A DNA stretch of 64,000 bases from Ignavibacteriota bacterium (lineage in GTDB: Bacteria; Bacteroidota; Ignavibacteria; UBA10030), in contig PMZI01000055.1 of NCBI GenBank assembly GCA_003170475.1, positions 1-64,000 of the forward strand, written 5' to 3'. Numbering within the stretch: position 1 is the first letter of the stretch; each line of letters opens with the position of its first letter. Below are positions 26,919-35,963 of this stretch, piece by piece. Position numbers and translations under genes: made by a program. Below the pieces are notes generated by a model. It was not told the DNA's origin. It saw only the letters and a program-made list of their open reading frames with translations, and made no database searches.

Positions 26919-28224
26919 GGAAGATCACGTATGCTTCAATGAGCCACAACGAGCTGAACAAGGTGAGTGCGCCATATGCGACAACCTTTCTGAATCGTGA
27001 CAGGGATCTATATCCGCTTCGCGGATCAAGAAAGAACTGAGCCGCGTAGAGTGCGATCAGAGGCATCAAGGGAAAATGAAACCTTCCACCTCCAAAAAAC
27101 ACTGCGTGGATAAGTATCCAACTGAGCAGCGCTGCGAGGAACAGCCACCAAAGAGCATCCCTCTCAGTCGAAAGGAATCCAAAAATCGCGCCAATCACCA
27201 GAATGAAATACGAGAGATTTGCCAATAGAATCCAAAGCAGAGGAAGAGAAGCATATTTTGCCCCGTAACTTGTGGTTGCGTCTTCTGGAGCATCGTGGAA
27301 GGTAAGAACGAGGAGGGCCCCCTCGCTTTCAAAAAGCCGTGCTGTTTTCTTCGCAGCGTTCAGAACTGAGGTCCCTGGATTGCTTACGATATATCTCGCA
27401 GCATAGCGAAGCGCCTTGTGGTCCACGTCAAACTCGTTCTTGGAATCATGGAAGAGAAGAGGATCGAAGGCGTATTTGTATGCTCCAGTGCTAGCAGCAT
27501 TGTTCCCGATCATAAGGTTGATACCGCCATTTGATGTGAGCGCGAACTCGCCGAAAACCAGATAGTTTCGAATGAGCCAAGGGGTGAGTACCAGCGCAAA
27601 TGCTATCACAATCGGAGTGAACTTTCTGAATGGGACTTTGATCTGTGGCGCCAGAAAAGCGAGTATGAAGACAAAGACGGCAACAGTTGGCTTAATCAGA
27701 GTGAGAGCCCCCAGCAATGCTCCGAGCGCCATGAGCCACCAATTGCTGCGAGCATCAGTCCTGGTCAGCATCCAGATGATAAGCACGAAGAGGAAAGTGA
27801 AGAGTGTCTCTGAGAGCAACAGACCTGAATAGAAAACGGCCGGAGCAAATAACAACCATAGTGTTGCCCCAAACACCCGCAATCGTTCAGGGCGACCAGT
27901 CAGTAGCAAGTAGATGAGAAAAGCGATGGCTGTGTCTATCAACGCTTGAAGCATTTCCACCGAAGTGATGCTACGACCGAAGAGGGCGTAAGTCAAACCC
28001 ACGAAAACAGGGTAACCGATTGGGCGGTAGGCTGTTGGAGTCGTGTCGTATGAGTAACTTGCCCTGGAGGCGAGATGGAAGGCAAGCTGATCGTATTCCT
28101 TTTCGTCAGAAAACAAGGGGCGTTCATGGAGCGAAATAAACACAATCCGGAGAACCAGTCCGAACATCAGGACGAGGCACAGTGATTTGGGACGCTTCCT
28201 GAAACTAGATGATATGATACTCAC
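26911..28224 (-). CDS. GT39/ArnT-like polyprenol-dependent glycosyltransferase
   Basis: The 437-residue polytopic protein has the loop-1 acidic motif FSDEKEYDQLAFHL and a RPIGYPVFVGL segment typical of GT39/PMT_2-type enzymes, with about ten membrane helices. Substrate is unknown. It overlaps the GT4 gene upstream by 20 bases and the second GT39 gene downstream by 8 bases. Two such enzymes in tandem suggest two consecutive periplasmic sugar transfers, perhaps onto the operon's outer-membrane products or a lipid-linked glycan. Confidence 0.85.
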   Translation of the reverse strand: MSIISSSFRKRPKSLCLVLMFGLVLRIVFISLHERPLFSDEKEYDQLAFHLASRASYSYDTTPTAYRPIGYPVFVGLTYALFGRSITSVEMLQALIDTAIAFLIYLLLTGRPERLRVFGATLWLLFAPAVFYSGLLLSETLFTFLFVLIIWMLTRTDARSNWWLMALGALLGALTLIKPTVAVFVFILAFLAPQIKVPFRKFTPIVIAFALVLTPWLIRNYLVFGEFALTSNGGINLMIGNNAASTGAYKYAFDPLLFHDSKNEFDVDHKALRYAARYIVSNPGTSVLNAAKKTARLFESEGALLVLTFHDAPEDATTSYGAKYASLPLLWILLANLSYFILVIGAIFGFLSTERDALWWLFLAALLSWILIHAVFFGGGRFHFPLMPLIALYAAQFFLDPRSGYRSLSRFRKVVAYGALTLFSSLWLIEAYVIFHA

Positions 28225-29287
28225 GGTACAGGTCCATCAGCCGTTGGTGAACTGCGGGGTACGAATGATGCTTCATCACCCATCGCCTTCCACGCTCCTT
28301 CAACTCTTTCCGAATTTCCGCATGGTCGATGAGATTGAGAACGGATTCAAACAGCGTTTCCCGTGTAGCGAGGACGAAGGGGTTTTCCGGAAGCCACGCA
28401 AGATAGTCAGGGGTCATTTCAGTAATCGTCGGAATTCCCATCGCCAGCGTCTCGAGAGAATTGCGCCCGTACCCTGTGCCGCCAAGATTTCCGACCTGCT
28501 CGATTGCAAGGTCACAGGTTTGCTTAATCCGAAGGGCTTCCTCATGCGATTTGTCTTCCACGAGAACAAATTCAATGTCGCGTACTTTTCGAACCGCCTC
28601 CATAACGGGAAGAATGAACGTCGTCCCCTTCATCGCCCGGTTGGTTGGAGAATGGATGATTCTCAGACGCTTGTTTTCCTCCGTTCTTACCGGCACCGAA
28701 GAGGCATTGAACGGAATATAGATGTAGTGAATGTTGGGATGGCGGAGGAGGTGGTCGCTCTCGTTCGTGAGGTTGAGGTCGCTCAACGCATCCATGGTTG
28801 GGTCGATTCCACGAACACGCAGGTCACTTCCCATATAGTGGCAAATGATCTTCTTCCCCTCGCTCTTCCATTGCTTCGCTAATCGACAATCCCTGAAGAA
28901 ATCCAGACCACCGTCGTAGTGAATGATGTCGAATTCATCGAGTCGGTGCTCTTCAATTGCGCGACGCACTATCGGTTCACGCCTGTTGTCGTCGAGCGCA
29001 AAATATGCGCGTTCGAAGGCATTCTTCGGACGATGAATCGGTAGATAGGTTTCTGATGAGGCCGACTCGTCGGTGTCAGATGAGCATTGTCGCAGTTTTG
29101 ATTTCCGCCACCACTGTGCAAGCGGATTTCGGGGAAGGGGAATGTGAAGGCAGATGTCTTCCGGGAAAGCGAAGTCGCTTTGATGCAACGTCACAAGCCT
29201 GGATTCAGCGCCTGACCTGCGTTGCATATCCATCATGCTGAAAGGCACGCCGGCTACATTAAGGGGAGCGACGTGAAGGATCTTCAT
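28205..29287 (-). CDS. Glycosyltransferase family 4-like protein
   Basis: A 360-residue GT-B protein. The N-terminal part starts MKILHVAPLNVAGVPFSMMD and the C-terminal donor domain contains RIIHSPTNRAMKGT, then EQVGNLGGTGYGRNSLETLA and AMGIPTI, with the helix-start glutamate of the GT4 E-x7-E region partly recognisable. It should act in the cytoplasm on a lipid-linked or nucleotide-sugar acceptor. The start lies 3 bases after the FemAB-like gene and its end overlaps the GT39 gene, so it belongs to the operon. Confidence 0.82.
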   Translation of the reverse strand: MKILHVAPLNVAGVPFSMMDMQRRSGAESRLVTLHQSDFAFPEDICLHIPLPRNPLAQWWRKSKLRQCSSDTDESASSETYLPIHRPKNAFERAYFALDDNRREPIVRRAIEEHRLDEFDIIHYDGGLDFFRDCRLAKQWKSEGKKIICHYMGSDLRVRGIDPTMDALSDLNLTNESDHLLRHPNIHYIYIPFNASSVPVRTEENKRLRIIHSPTNRAMKGTTFILPVMEAVRKVRDIEFVLVEDKSHEEALRIKQTCDLAIEQVGNLGGTGYGRNSLETLAMGIPTITEMTPDYLAWLPENPFVLATRETLFESVLNLIDHAEIRKELKERGRRWVMKHHSYPAVHQRLMDLYREYHII

Positions 29288-29290
29288 GCG

Positions 29291-30256
29291 TCAGATAAAG
29301 CGCTTGTAGAATGTGCTCCGAAGCAAGCCATGAGCGTTGAATTTCTCTTTAAAGCGGATAAGATTCATCGAGGGCGTCATCGGGTTTTCCGCCTTCGTGT
29401 CTTGCGATACTCCAATGTCGACCCAGGAAAAGCCACGTTCCGTGGCCCACTTTAGGACTTCGTACATCACAATGTGTATCGGGTTGTATTGCTCGTATTC
29501 GTAAAGCAGCATGTTGTAGAAGCAGAGTGCCACCTGGTCGTTACAGGCGAACATAAGAGAACCTGCAATGGGCTTGGCTCCTTTGTAAACGAGAAAGAGT
29601 GCGAGGTTTTCTGGAAGTAGTTTCTTCAAGAGGAGGATTTCTTCCAGCGTGTGTGTCGGTTTCACGCCGTGCCGGGACTTATTCTGGATGAGAATCGGAT
29701 AGAACGCTTCATAGTCTTCGTTCATTTCGACCCGAAGCGCTTTTTCCCGCAAGTACTTGTGAACATATCGACGGGCTGTGCTCTGGAAATGTGAAACGAA
29801 GTCTTCGGTGTTCAGTTGAATAGCATGCGAAATGTAGTGCTTGTCGTACGAAAAACCACGATACGCCAGTGCATAGTCTAGGTGTTGAGTGATGACCTTC
29901 TGGTACATGAAGGGTGGAGGAGTCAGCACAGCTCGTTCGAACGCATGCTCTCGGCAGTAATCAGAAAACACGTCGACGAGCTCGAGGGACTTCGCAAAAC
30001 TAAGATCGTTTGTGACAATGGATCCGTACGATGCCCCGATAGGGGACTCGAATGTTGACCCCATCACGGCACCGGGAAGTACTGCCACGATCTCTTTGTT
30101 TTCAATAAACAAGAGATGATGCCAGTTGAACCGCCCTTTGGGATGATAGTCGAAGAACTTCTGTAAATGGAACATTGTACCGTTATTTGAAGCCAGGACG
30201 AAGTTGTCCCAGCGTTCTTTCCATGCTTCAGCATAAGAGATAACTTGAATTGACAT
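29291..30256 (-). CDS. FemAB-like GNAT acyltransferase
   Basis: The 321-residue protein has the double-GNAT FemAB layout: NGTMFHLQKFFDYHP near the N-terminus, STARRYVHKYLREKALRVE in the middle, and KPIAGSLMFACNDQVALCFYNM plus a C-terminal SWVDIGVSQDT. FemABX enzymes add amino acids to peptidoglycan precursors from aminoacyl-tRNA; the FemAB-like group in exopolysaccharide clusters (PEP-CTERM-type loci) has an uncertain substrate. Surrounded by glycosyltransferases, it probably modifies a glycan or glycolipid. It is separated by 5 and 3 bases from its neighbours. Confidence 0.8.
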   Translation of the reverse strand: MSIQVISYAEAWKERWDNFVLASNNGTMFHLQKFFDYHPKGRFNWHHLLFIENKEIVAVLPGAVMGSTFESPIGASYGSIVTNDLSFAKSLELVDVFSDYCREHAFERAVLTPPPFMYQKVITQHLDYALAYRGFSYDKHYISHAIQLNTEDFVSHFQSTARRYVHKYLREKALRVEMNEDYEAFYPILIQNKSRHGVKPTHTLEEILLLKKLLPENLALFLVYKGAKPIAGSLMFACNDQVALCFYNMLLYEYEQYNPIHIVMYEVLKWATERGFSWVDIGVSQDTKAENPMTPSMNLIRFKEKFNAHGLLRSTFYKRFI

Positions 30257-30261
30257 AGGGA

Positions 30262-31158
30262 TTAGAATTGGAATCCGAGTGAAAAGAGATGGCTATCGCC
30301 TAGTCCAAGCGAAAACGGGACATATGCGTAGTCGAGTTGAATAAAATCAAGGTGAATCCCCATGCCAGCGGACAGGGCGCGGGATTCATATCCGGTTTGA
30401 TATCCGCAACGAAGAGACACCTTTTGGCTATACACCGCCTCAAGACTTCCCTGCAAATGACTTTCATGATCTCGAAGGTTGTTGGCCCACGCTCCTGAAA
30501 AGGAGAAATCAAACTCATCCTGTTGGAGGGCGTATGACGCACCGACGCGCGAAAAAGTGGGTAAGTCAGAACTCTCGTTTTGAAATTGCTGCAGTCTTCC
30601 GAGGTTTGTCACGGCGAAGCCGACGCTCAAGCCCAGAAGAGGAGTGCTGTAGGTGAGGCCGGCATCGAATCCGAAACCTGCCGCCTCATCAACATACAAC
30701 TTTTCGTACAGGTATTTGGTGGATGCACCGATCACCACATCACGCGTCACAGCCTGAGCATAGCCCATTTGGAACGAGGCAAACCTTGCATTGAATGTGC
30801 CCAGCGACGGACCTGGAACATCTCTGATCTCAATTCCGGGGACGCTGTTGATCGATCCTCCAAGTCCCAGAGCGCCGGCGGCGACAGGGATCCTGACGGC
30901 GAGAATCTCCGTCTGAATCGTTTGAATCCACTGAGAGTGAGTGAGTGTCACTGAGAGGGGAGCGACTGAGAATAGATTTGCGGGATTGACCAACCAGGAG
31001 GAGAATTGTCCGGGATCTGAAACGGTGCTTTCACCCAAGGCTGCTGATCGCGCACTGAGCGGTATCTTCAATTGTGATGAACCCACAGAAGTGCCCTGTG
31101 CTCTTGCCGGAGAAGAGACGAACAACAAGATTGCTGCGAAAAATGCTTTCCGAATCAT
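30262..31158 (-). CDS. PorV/PorQ-family outer-membrane protein
   Basis: A 298-residue beta-barrel protein with a signal peptide (cut near PARA-QG) and the family opening LKIPLSARSAALGES plus SSWLVNPANL. It ends in FSLGFQF with a terminal aromatic residue, as outer-membrane barrels do. PorQ/PorV proteins work with the type IX secretion system in Bacteroidota, and related proteins occur widely in the group. No other T9SS gene lies here, so secretion-partner status is inference. It overlaps the second barrel gene by 4 bases. Confidence 0.82.
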   Translation of the reverse strand: MIRKAFFAAILLFVSSPARAQGTSVGSSQLKIPLSARSAALGESTVSDPGQFSSWLVNPANLFSVAPLSVTLTHSQWIQTIQTEILAVRIPVAAGALGLGGSINSVPGIEIRDVPGPSLGTFNARFASFQMGYAQAVTRDVVIGASTKYLYEKLYVDEAAGFGFDAGLTYSTPLLGLSVGFAVTNLGRLQQFQNESSDLPTFSRVGASYALQQDEFDFSFSGAWANNLRDHESHLQGSLEAVYSQKVSLRCGYQTGYESRALSAGMGIHLDFIQLDYAYVPFSLGLGDSHLFSLGFQF

Positions 31159-32138
31159 TCGAAGCCCACGGTTAGCGATAACATATGGATACCGCCAGCC
31201 GAGTATGGCTCAAAGATGTATCCATAGGTAAGGACCGGTTTCCATGACGCGACAGGCGATTGTAGAGAGAATCCGAGGCTCGGTTTCGCGCTAATGCTTC
31301 CATCAAAGGCAACCTGATCGATTCCACCACGAATTGTTAGATTTTCGTGCAATGGGATTTCCAAACCACCACGTGAAAGCCAGGTTGAACCTATCCATTC
31401 GATTTCCCCCGACCATCTACTCTTGAAAAAGGTCGGCGCATAGCAGACTGCCAGCCTACGCCGGAGAGGGAAGTGCTCAATCGTCGTATTGCCATCTTGG
31501 CCGTAAAGCGAAGAAGTATCCCACTTGTACTTCGAATTGATATCTCCCACGATGAGGCCAAACGCCCATTCTTCGTTGACGGCATACAGCATTCCGAGGT
31601 CAAATCCAACTGTCGTGCTTTTTACTCCCTGGAATAGGGAATAGTACAGAATTTTTGCTGAAACTCCTATTGCGAGATCGGGCCGAATCTTCGTACCGAA
31701 GGAAAAAAGAAATTCGTTTTCAGACGTTGAATATGTTTCTGTTTGGACTCCGTCGGAATTTCGTCCTTCGAGTTTGGAGACTCCGGCATTGATAATGGCC
31801 AAAGAAAATCCCCCCGCCGGTTTCATGCTCTGTGTGTAGCTGAGGAAATTCAGGTTTCGATCCATGGGCAAAAAACCTGTCGATACATATGCCGTTCGCT
31901 GCGCCTGAAAAGCAACGATGGCGGGATTGTAGTAGCTGAGTCCTTCGCCGTTAACGAGAGCGCCGATGCTGTTTCCCATCGTCATACCTTGTGCACCAAA
32001 GCCCATCCTCATGGCTGAACCGGCGAGTCCGCCCAGAGTATAATTGTTTTGAGCGTAGACCCTCGTTGGGATGAGATGCGAAACGGTGATGAGAACAAAA
32101 GCGAGAGCACCTGTATATATGGTTAGTCGTCTTCTCAT
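31155..32138 (-). CDS. PorV-like outer-membrane protein
   Basis: A 327-residue protein with a signal peptide (TGALAFVLITVSHLI, cut near VYA-QN) and the PorV-like lead RMGFGAQGMTMGNSIGA followed by GLSYYNPAIVA. The C-terminus ends LSLTVGFE. It is a diverged paralogue of the barrel encoded next to it. The ATG at 32138 is preferred over one 8 codons upstream because it gives the standard ATGA overlap with the propeller gene and opens the signal peptide. Possibly a barrel that binds or shuttles the propeller protein. Confidence 0.8.
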   Translation of the reverse strand: MRRRLTIYTGALAFVLITVSHLIPTRVYAQNNYTLGGLAGSAMRMGFGAQGMTMGNSIGALVNGEGLSYYNPAIVAFQAQRTAYVSTGFLPMDRNLNFLSYTQSMKPAGGFSLAIINAGVSKLEGRNSDGVQTETYSTSENEFLFSFGTKIRPDLAIGVSAKILYYSLFQGVKSTTVGFDLGMLYAVNEEWAFGLIVGDINSKYKWDTSSLYGQDGNTTIEHFPLRRRLAVCYAPTFFKSRWSGEIEWIGSTWLSRGGLEIPLHENLTIRGGIDQVAFDGSISAKPSLGFSLQSPVASWKPVLTYGYIFEPYSAGGIHMLSLTVGFE

Positions 32139-33703
32139 TGTAATACAAAGATCTTGCCCCATTGTGGGTCTGTATCCTCGAGTTCTACCCTGTAGAAGTA
32201 GACGCCGTTTGAAACGCGCCGTCCGAGATCGTCGCGCCCGTCCCAGATTTCATCATGCTCAACTGATCCGGTTCTCGTAGCTCCTCGCAATAATGTTTTC
32301 ACGGGTGCCATCGCAAAATCGAAGATCCGAATTGTCACAGGCATTGTCTTTCCCGAGGTGGAATAGTGAATGCGCACGACTTCTGAAGCAGGCGAAAACG
32401 GGAGCGGGAAGGAATACGTTTTGCTGGTGGCCTGAACGGGGACATATGTCCTGAAAACCTCCCAGGTGGAACCGAACTGCTGCGCAGGTGAATCAATCGT
32501 ATAAGCGAGTCCATCGTCTCCTCCGACCCAGACTGTGTCGCCATTGGCTGCAGTGGCGGTCGTCCGCGATGACGCAAATCGCTGGAGGTTCGCATGATCA
32601 ATGACGCTTCCACTGCGAGTCCACGATTGCCCATAGTCGGCAGATCGATACAACCCTCCATCAGCCGCAACATAGACAATCGAGTCGCGCACCGCGATGT
32701 TGTGGGCAAATTCTCCAAGGAGACCCGTGCCCCATGTCTCACCGCCGTCGGTGGAAAAACTCACTCCCCTTTTTTCGTCAGGGTCGACGGCATTGCTAGT
32801 AGCCGCCCAAATCACTTGTTTTGACTTCCAGCGCTGTTCCGTGATGCCGACCACGAAATTTCCTGAGATCGGTCTCAGTTGGTTCTGATGATTGAACTTA
32901 CGCCAACTGACTCCACCGTCGGTTGATTTGTTGATGCCATTTGCCGTGCCAACATACAAGGTCGAATCGTCAGTTGCGCAGATTGAGAAAACTGCATAGT
33001 TAAGACTTGCGTGGAGAGTGTCCTTATTATAGAGAGTATCATCCTTGAAGTACTTCTCCACACCGGACATGGAGAAGTGGAGAGAGTCCGTCGGAGATAT
33101 TCGATTGAGATTGTCCGGAGGCAGGACGATTCGCTGCCAAGCTCTTCCTTGATTTGTCGATTTGCGGAGCATCCCGGCCCAACTTGCGGTCCAGATCGCG
33201 TTCTGCGTTAATGCTATATCCCAAGTGACGTTTTGCTGAAGCACGGTACTAGCAAGCGCGGGAATCTTGTTTCGACCGTAGATGATTGTGTCGACTTTTC
33301 CCGTGTCGACTGGTTGCGGTAGGAATGTCCACGTTGAACCGCGGTCTGTGGAGTAGTGCAGACCGCCCCCTGTGGGAACAGATTGATTGTCGCTCTGAGT
33401 TGAGTATTCCGATGCAACCCAGATAGTATTCCCGCGAATTGCCACAGCAGAAACACTCTTCCCGTCAAATGTCTCGGCCATCGTAAACAGCTTCCAACTT
33501 CGCCCAGCATCTGTCGTATAGCTTAACCCTGTTCCTGAACCCACCCAGATTGTATCTCCCCGTGGAATGATCTTGGCGATCGAGTTACTCTGAGGAAGAG
33601 AATTCAGTTGAGCGCCTGTGGACGAATAGGAACTCGCAACCTGACCTTGGGCGGGTAGCCAAACAGCAAATGACATGAGCGATATGAGCGCAGTCGATCT
33701 CAT
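32135..33703 (-). CDS. Exported beta-propeller protein with FlgD-like C-terminal domain
   Basis: The 522-residue protein has a signal peptide and several propeller blades with BNR/Asp-box-like motifs (TTDAGRSW, STDRGSTW, STNQGRAW, STDGGVSW, STDGGETW, SADYGQSW). A FlgD-type Ig-like domain occupies the last 85 residues (IRIFDFAMAPVKTLL, EIWDGRDDLGRRVSNGVYFYR). Such C-terminal domains occur on exported proteins in this group and are sometimes T9SS cargo signals. It is probably a surface or secreted protein; its ligand is unknown. ATGA overlaps with both neighbours. Confidence 0.85.
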   Translation of the reverse strand: MRSTALISLMSFAVWLPAQGQVASSYSSTGAQLNSLPQSNSIAKIIPRGDTIWVGSGTGLSYTTDAGRSWKLFTMAETFDGKSVSAVAIRGNTIWVASEYSTQSDNQSVPTGGGLHYSTDRGSTWTFLPQPVDTGKVDTIIYGRNKIPALASTVLQQNVTWDIALTQNAIWTASWAGMLRKSTNQGRAWQRIVLPPDNLNRISPTDSLHFSMSGVEKYFKDDTLYNKDTLHASLNYAVFSICATDDSTLYVGTANGINKSTDGGVSWRKFNHQNQLRPISGNFVVGITEQRWKSKQVIWAATSNAVDPDEKRGVSFSTDGGETWGTGLLGEFAHNIAVRDSIVYVAADGGLYRSADYGQSWTRSGSVIDHANLQRFASSRTTATAANGDTVWVGGDDGLAYTIDSPAQQFGSTWEVFRTYVPVQATSKTYSFPLPFSPASEVVRIHYSTSGKTMPVTIRIFDFAMAPVKTLLRGATRTGSVEHDEIWDGRDDLGRRVSNGVYFYRVELEDTDPQWGKIFVLQ

Positions 33704-34623
33704 GGGATCACCGTAAGGCGAAGGATGATAACATTGCTTGGCTCATTTGATCGATCAAAAGCCTGGAATTCAAATCTGTATGTCCCAAGTTGAGTATTCG
33801 ATGGGAGGGAGATAAGGAGGCTATAGACCCCATCTCCCGCGTCTTGATCCCCATGAGCCGTCAAACCATCGTCATACATCAGGAATGGATTGCCCCCAGA
33901 GGCTGAACTGTCTGGTTTGTACGAGTTGAAAACAACTCTAGCAACATCCTTAAGTCCATCCGGGTCGCTTGCTCGGACCGTGAGAAGCAATGCTTGTGAC
34001 TGATTGCCGAGCTTGACCGTGGTGGGTGCAGAAAGATCTGAGATGATGGGAGGGTGATTTCCGCGGTATACGCGAAGTGGCATAATGATGGCATTGCTGC
34101 GGTAGCCATCCTGCGATTCCGCAATCACTTGTACAGCATAGGAGCCGACCTGCACACGTCTGATTTGAAATGATGCCTTGCCTGAAAAGAAGCCATCTCC
34201 TTTTGTGAAATCAGGGGATTGACCGTTGTCCAGTAGAGCGCCGCTCGAAACGACGTTGAGGCTGTCAGAACTTACGATGGAGTAATTGACCGAGATCGGA
34301 AGTTGGTAGCCGGCTTGGACCCGTGCCACCACCGTCGTGGTGATTGGCAGCAGATCGTCTGGTTGGCGACTTGACGCGACATTTATAGAATCACTGTTGA
34401 TTTCTGACGGTGAAAGGGTGACCTGTGGTAAGAAAGGAGCAGCTCCGGTAGAATCCACAATCTCATTGTTCTTCTTCTCGCAGCTCCCAACAATCAAAGC
34501 GGCCACAATGAAGAGCGCTTGACGGATCGCATGTGCAAAGTAATGACATGAGAAAACGCTACGCGTGTTCTTGACGAATCGTGAACTTGAGAAGAATAAA
34601 GGGAGAAGATGAAGCTGACTCAA
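33700..34623 (-). CDS. Lipoprotein with Ig-like repeats
   Basis: A 307-residue protein. A lipobox ALIVGSC at Cys48 follows a hydrophobic stretch, and the mature part looks like two beta-sandwich domains, with VVARVQAGYQLPISVNYSIV and VRASDPDGLKDVARVVF resembling cadherin/PKD-type signatures and a DDGLTAHGDQDAGDGVYS turn. The given ATG leaves 34 residues before the lipoprotein signal, so translation may really start further in. It is the first gene of the operon, about 90 bases after its promoter, and overlaps the propeller gene by 4 bases. Confidence 0.75.
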   Translation of the reverse strand: MSQLHLLPLFFSSSRFVKNTRSVFSCHYFAHAIRQALFIVAALIVGSCEKKNNEIVDSTGAAPFLPQVTLSPSEINSDSINVASSRQPDDLLPITTTVVARVQAGYQLPISVNYSIVSSDSLNVVSSGALLDNGQSPDFTKGDGFFSGKASFQIRRVQVGSYAVQVIAESQDGYRSNAIIMPLRVYRGNHPPIISDLSAPTTVKLGNQSQALLLTVRASDPDGLKDVARVVFNSYKPDSSASGGNPFLMYDDGLTAHGDQDAGDGVYSLLISLPSNTQLGTYRFEFQAFDRSNEPSNVIILRLTVIP

Positions 34624-34717
34624 AGATTGCTTTCCTTAATTGTGCGTCGACTTCGTAGCAATCGTGCTGTGTCAGCTATCCTTGAGGAATGGTATGAATA
34701 GACTCGATTGTGGTTTA

Positions 34718-34746
34718 AAGATAATCACAGCAGCGAAAAAAGTCAA
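34718..34746 (-). promoter_or_regulatory. Promoter of the eight-gene surface operon
   Basis: On the minus strand: TTGACT, 17-base spacer, TATCTT, the same two hexamers and spacing as the promoter at 46083. It should drive the tightly packed genes from 34623 down to 25182. Confidence 0.7.
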
Positions 34747-34764
34747 GTGCAATTTCTAAAATTT

Positions 34765-35814
34765 CTAAATAGACACCGTAAAAGGAGAGAATGAAAAGCA
34801 GAGAATAAAGACCGCCAGCGCAATCCAACCGACGACGATGCGCTTTTGATCTAGGGGAGTTTCATCGGCGACAGATGGATGGTAGAGTTTCACCACGTAA
34901 AACGATATCAGAGCCCACAGGAACCATCCGCTCCAACTGTATTGGGCGAACGGTATAACCTGTTTGAGGGGTTGTGCAACGAAAAAAGTCGAGATACCTC
35001 GCATGAGACTGTCGAGGATAGAAGGCAATCCGAGGATCAGCAGGAACACGAAGAAGAATTTGGCAACGAAGCGGTGTTTGTCACCAAGTATTGTGTAAGC
35101 AATGTGTCCTCCATCGAATTGTCCGATCGGGATAAGATTCATGGCGGTGACAAAAAGCCCAAACCACCCTACGCAGAGCAGGGGATAATGATAGATCTCG
35201 GACATCGGGGGAACAAACTGCCTTGTCGGATCCGTAAAAAGTGACGAGAGTGTGCTGTAGAGAATAGTATTGCCAAATTCTAGGGGGAGTCCCTGTGCCT
35301 CATTGGTCGAGTTGGTCAAAAAGTCATAATGAGGGTGAAGAGCCAAGATGTATTCACGCCCTGGAAGCGTAAGGAAGCCTAGGACGAGGACTATGATGCA
35401 CGCGACAAAGCCTGCCAGCGGGCCAGCAACTCCAATGTCGAACATGGCCTTTCGAGTTGGGACTGCTGTCTTTGTTCGGATTAGTGCGCCAAGTGTTCCA
35501 AAGTTAAGGAAAAATGGAGTCGGGGGAAAAGGCAGGAAATATGGCAACGTGACTTCAACTCGATGATATCTAGCGGCGAAGTAATGACCAAACTCATGTG
35601 AACCGAGAACAAATAAGATGGCCACAGAATAGGGGAGACCGTGGCTGAAGTTGGTCAACTCGAATGCATTTTTGCCAACCCATTCGACTCCTGCGACGGT
35701 CGTTGTAAAGAAGGTCGACAGGAAAAGCAGAAGGTTTAAGGCAACGCGGGGATCGCGTGCAGGGGCACTAGGAACTCGCGCCTGCTGATCACCTTGAGGG
35801 AGATGCTGAGTCAT
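34765..35814 (-). CDS. Site-2 protease family membrane metallopeptidase (M50)
   Basis: A 349-residue polytopic protein with the zinc-binding HEFGHYFAARYH in an early membrane segment and the second M50 motif NLIPIGQFDGGH near residue 235. About six or seven membrane helices are present and there is no PDZ domain, unlike RseP. M50 proteases cut substrates within the membrane and in some bacteria mature secreted signal peptides or clear signal-peptide remnants (Eep in Enterococcus). The adjacent upstream gene on the same strand encodes a short exported repeat peptide, which is a conceivable but unproven substrate. Confidence 0.9.
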   Translation of the reverse strand: MTQHLPQGDQQARVPSAPARDPRVALNLLLFLSTFFTTTVAGVEWVGKNAFELTNFSHGLPYSVAILFVLGSHEFGHYFAARYHRVEVTLPYFLPFPPTPFFLNFGTLGALIRTKTAVPTRKAMFDIGVAGPLAGFVACIIVLVLGFLTLPGREYILALHPHYDFLTNSTNEAQGLPLEFGNTILYSTLSSLFTDPTRQFVPPMSEIYHYPLLCVGWFGLFVTAMNLIPIGQFDGGHIAYTILGDKHRFVAKFFFVFLLILGLPSILDSLMRGISTFFVAQPLKQVIPFAQYSWSGWFLWALISFYVVKLYHPSVADETPLDQKRIVVGWIALAVFILCFSFSPFTVSI

Positions 35815-35858
35815 TCAATCCGAGATTTTTTTCCAATACTCAAGACCACTTCGGACTG

Positions 35859-35887
35859 AATATACGAAAGGAGGTAAGCAAAACCAA
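35859..35887 (-). promoter_or_regulatory. Possible promoter of the M50 protease gene
   Basis: On the minus strand: TTGGTT, 17-base spacer, TATATT, 45 bases before the ATG. The -10 is perfect for this genome's consensus; the -35 matches at four of six positions. Confidence 0.5.
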
Positions 35888-35893
35888 TAGACT

Positions 35894-35939
35894 ACTCCGA
35901 TAGCATTCGAGAGTGGGGAGCTCAGAATGCTATCGGAGT
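35894..35939 (-). terminator. Perfect 15-bp inverted repeat downstream of peptide gene
   Basis: ACTCCGATAGCATTC and its exact complement flank a 16-base loop. It lies 24 bases after the peptide stop codon and just upstream of the M50 promoter. No long T-run follows on either strand, so it could be a terminator, an RNA-stability hairpin or a protein-binding palindrome. Confidence 0.55.
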
Positions 35940-35963
35940 TGAGGGAGAAAACAGCCTAATGGC

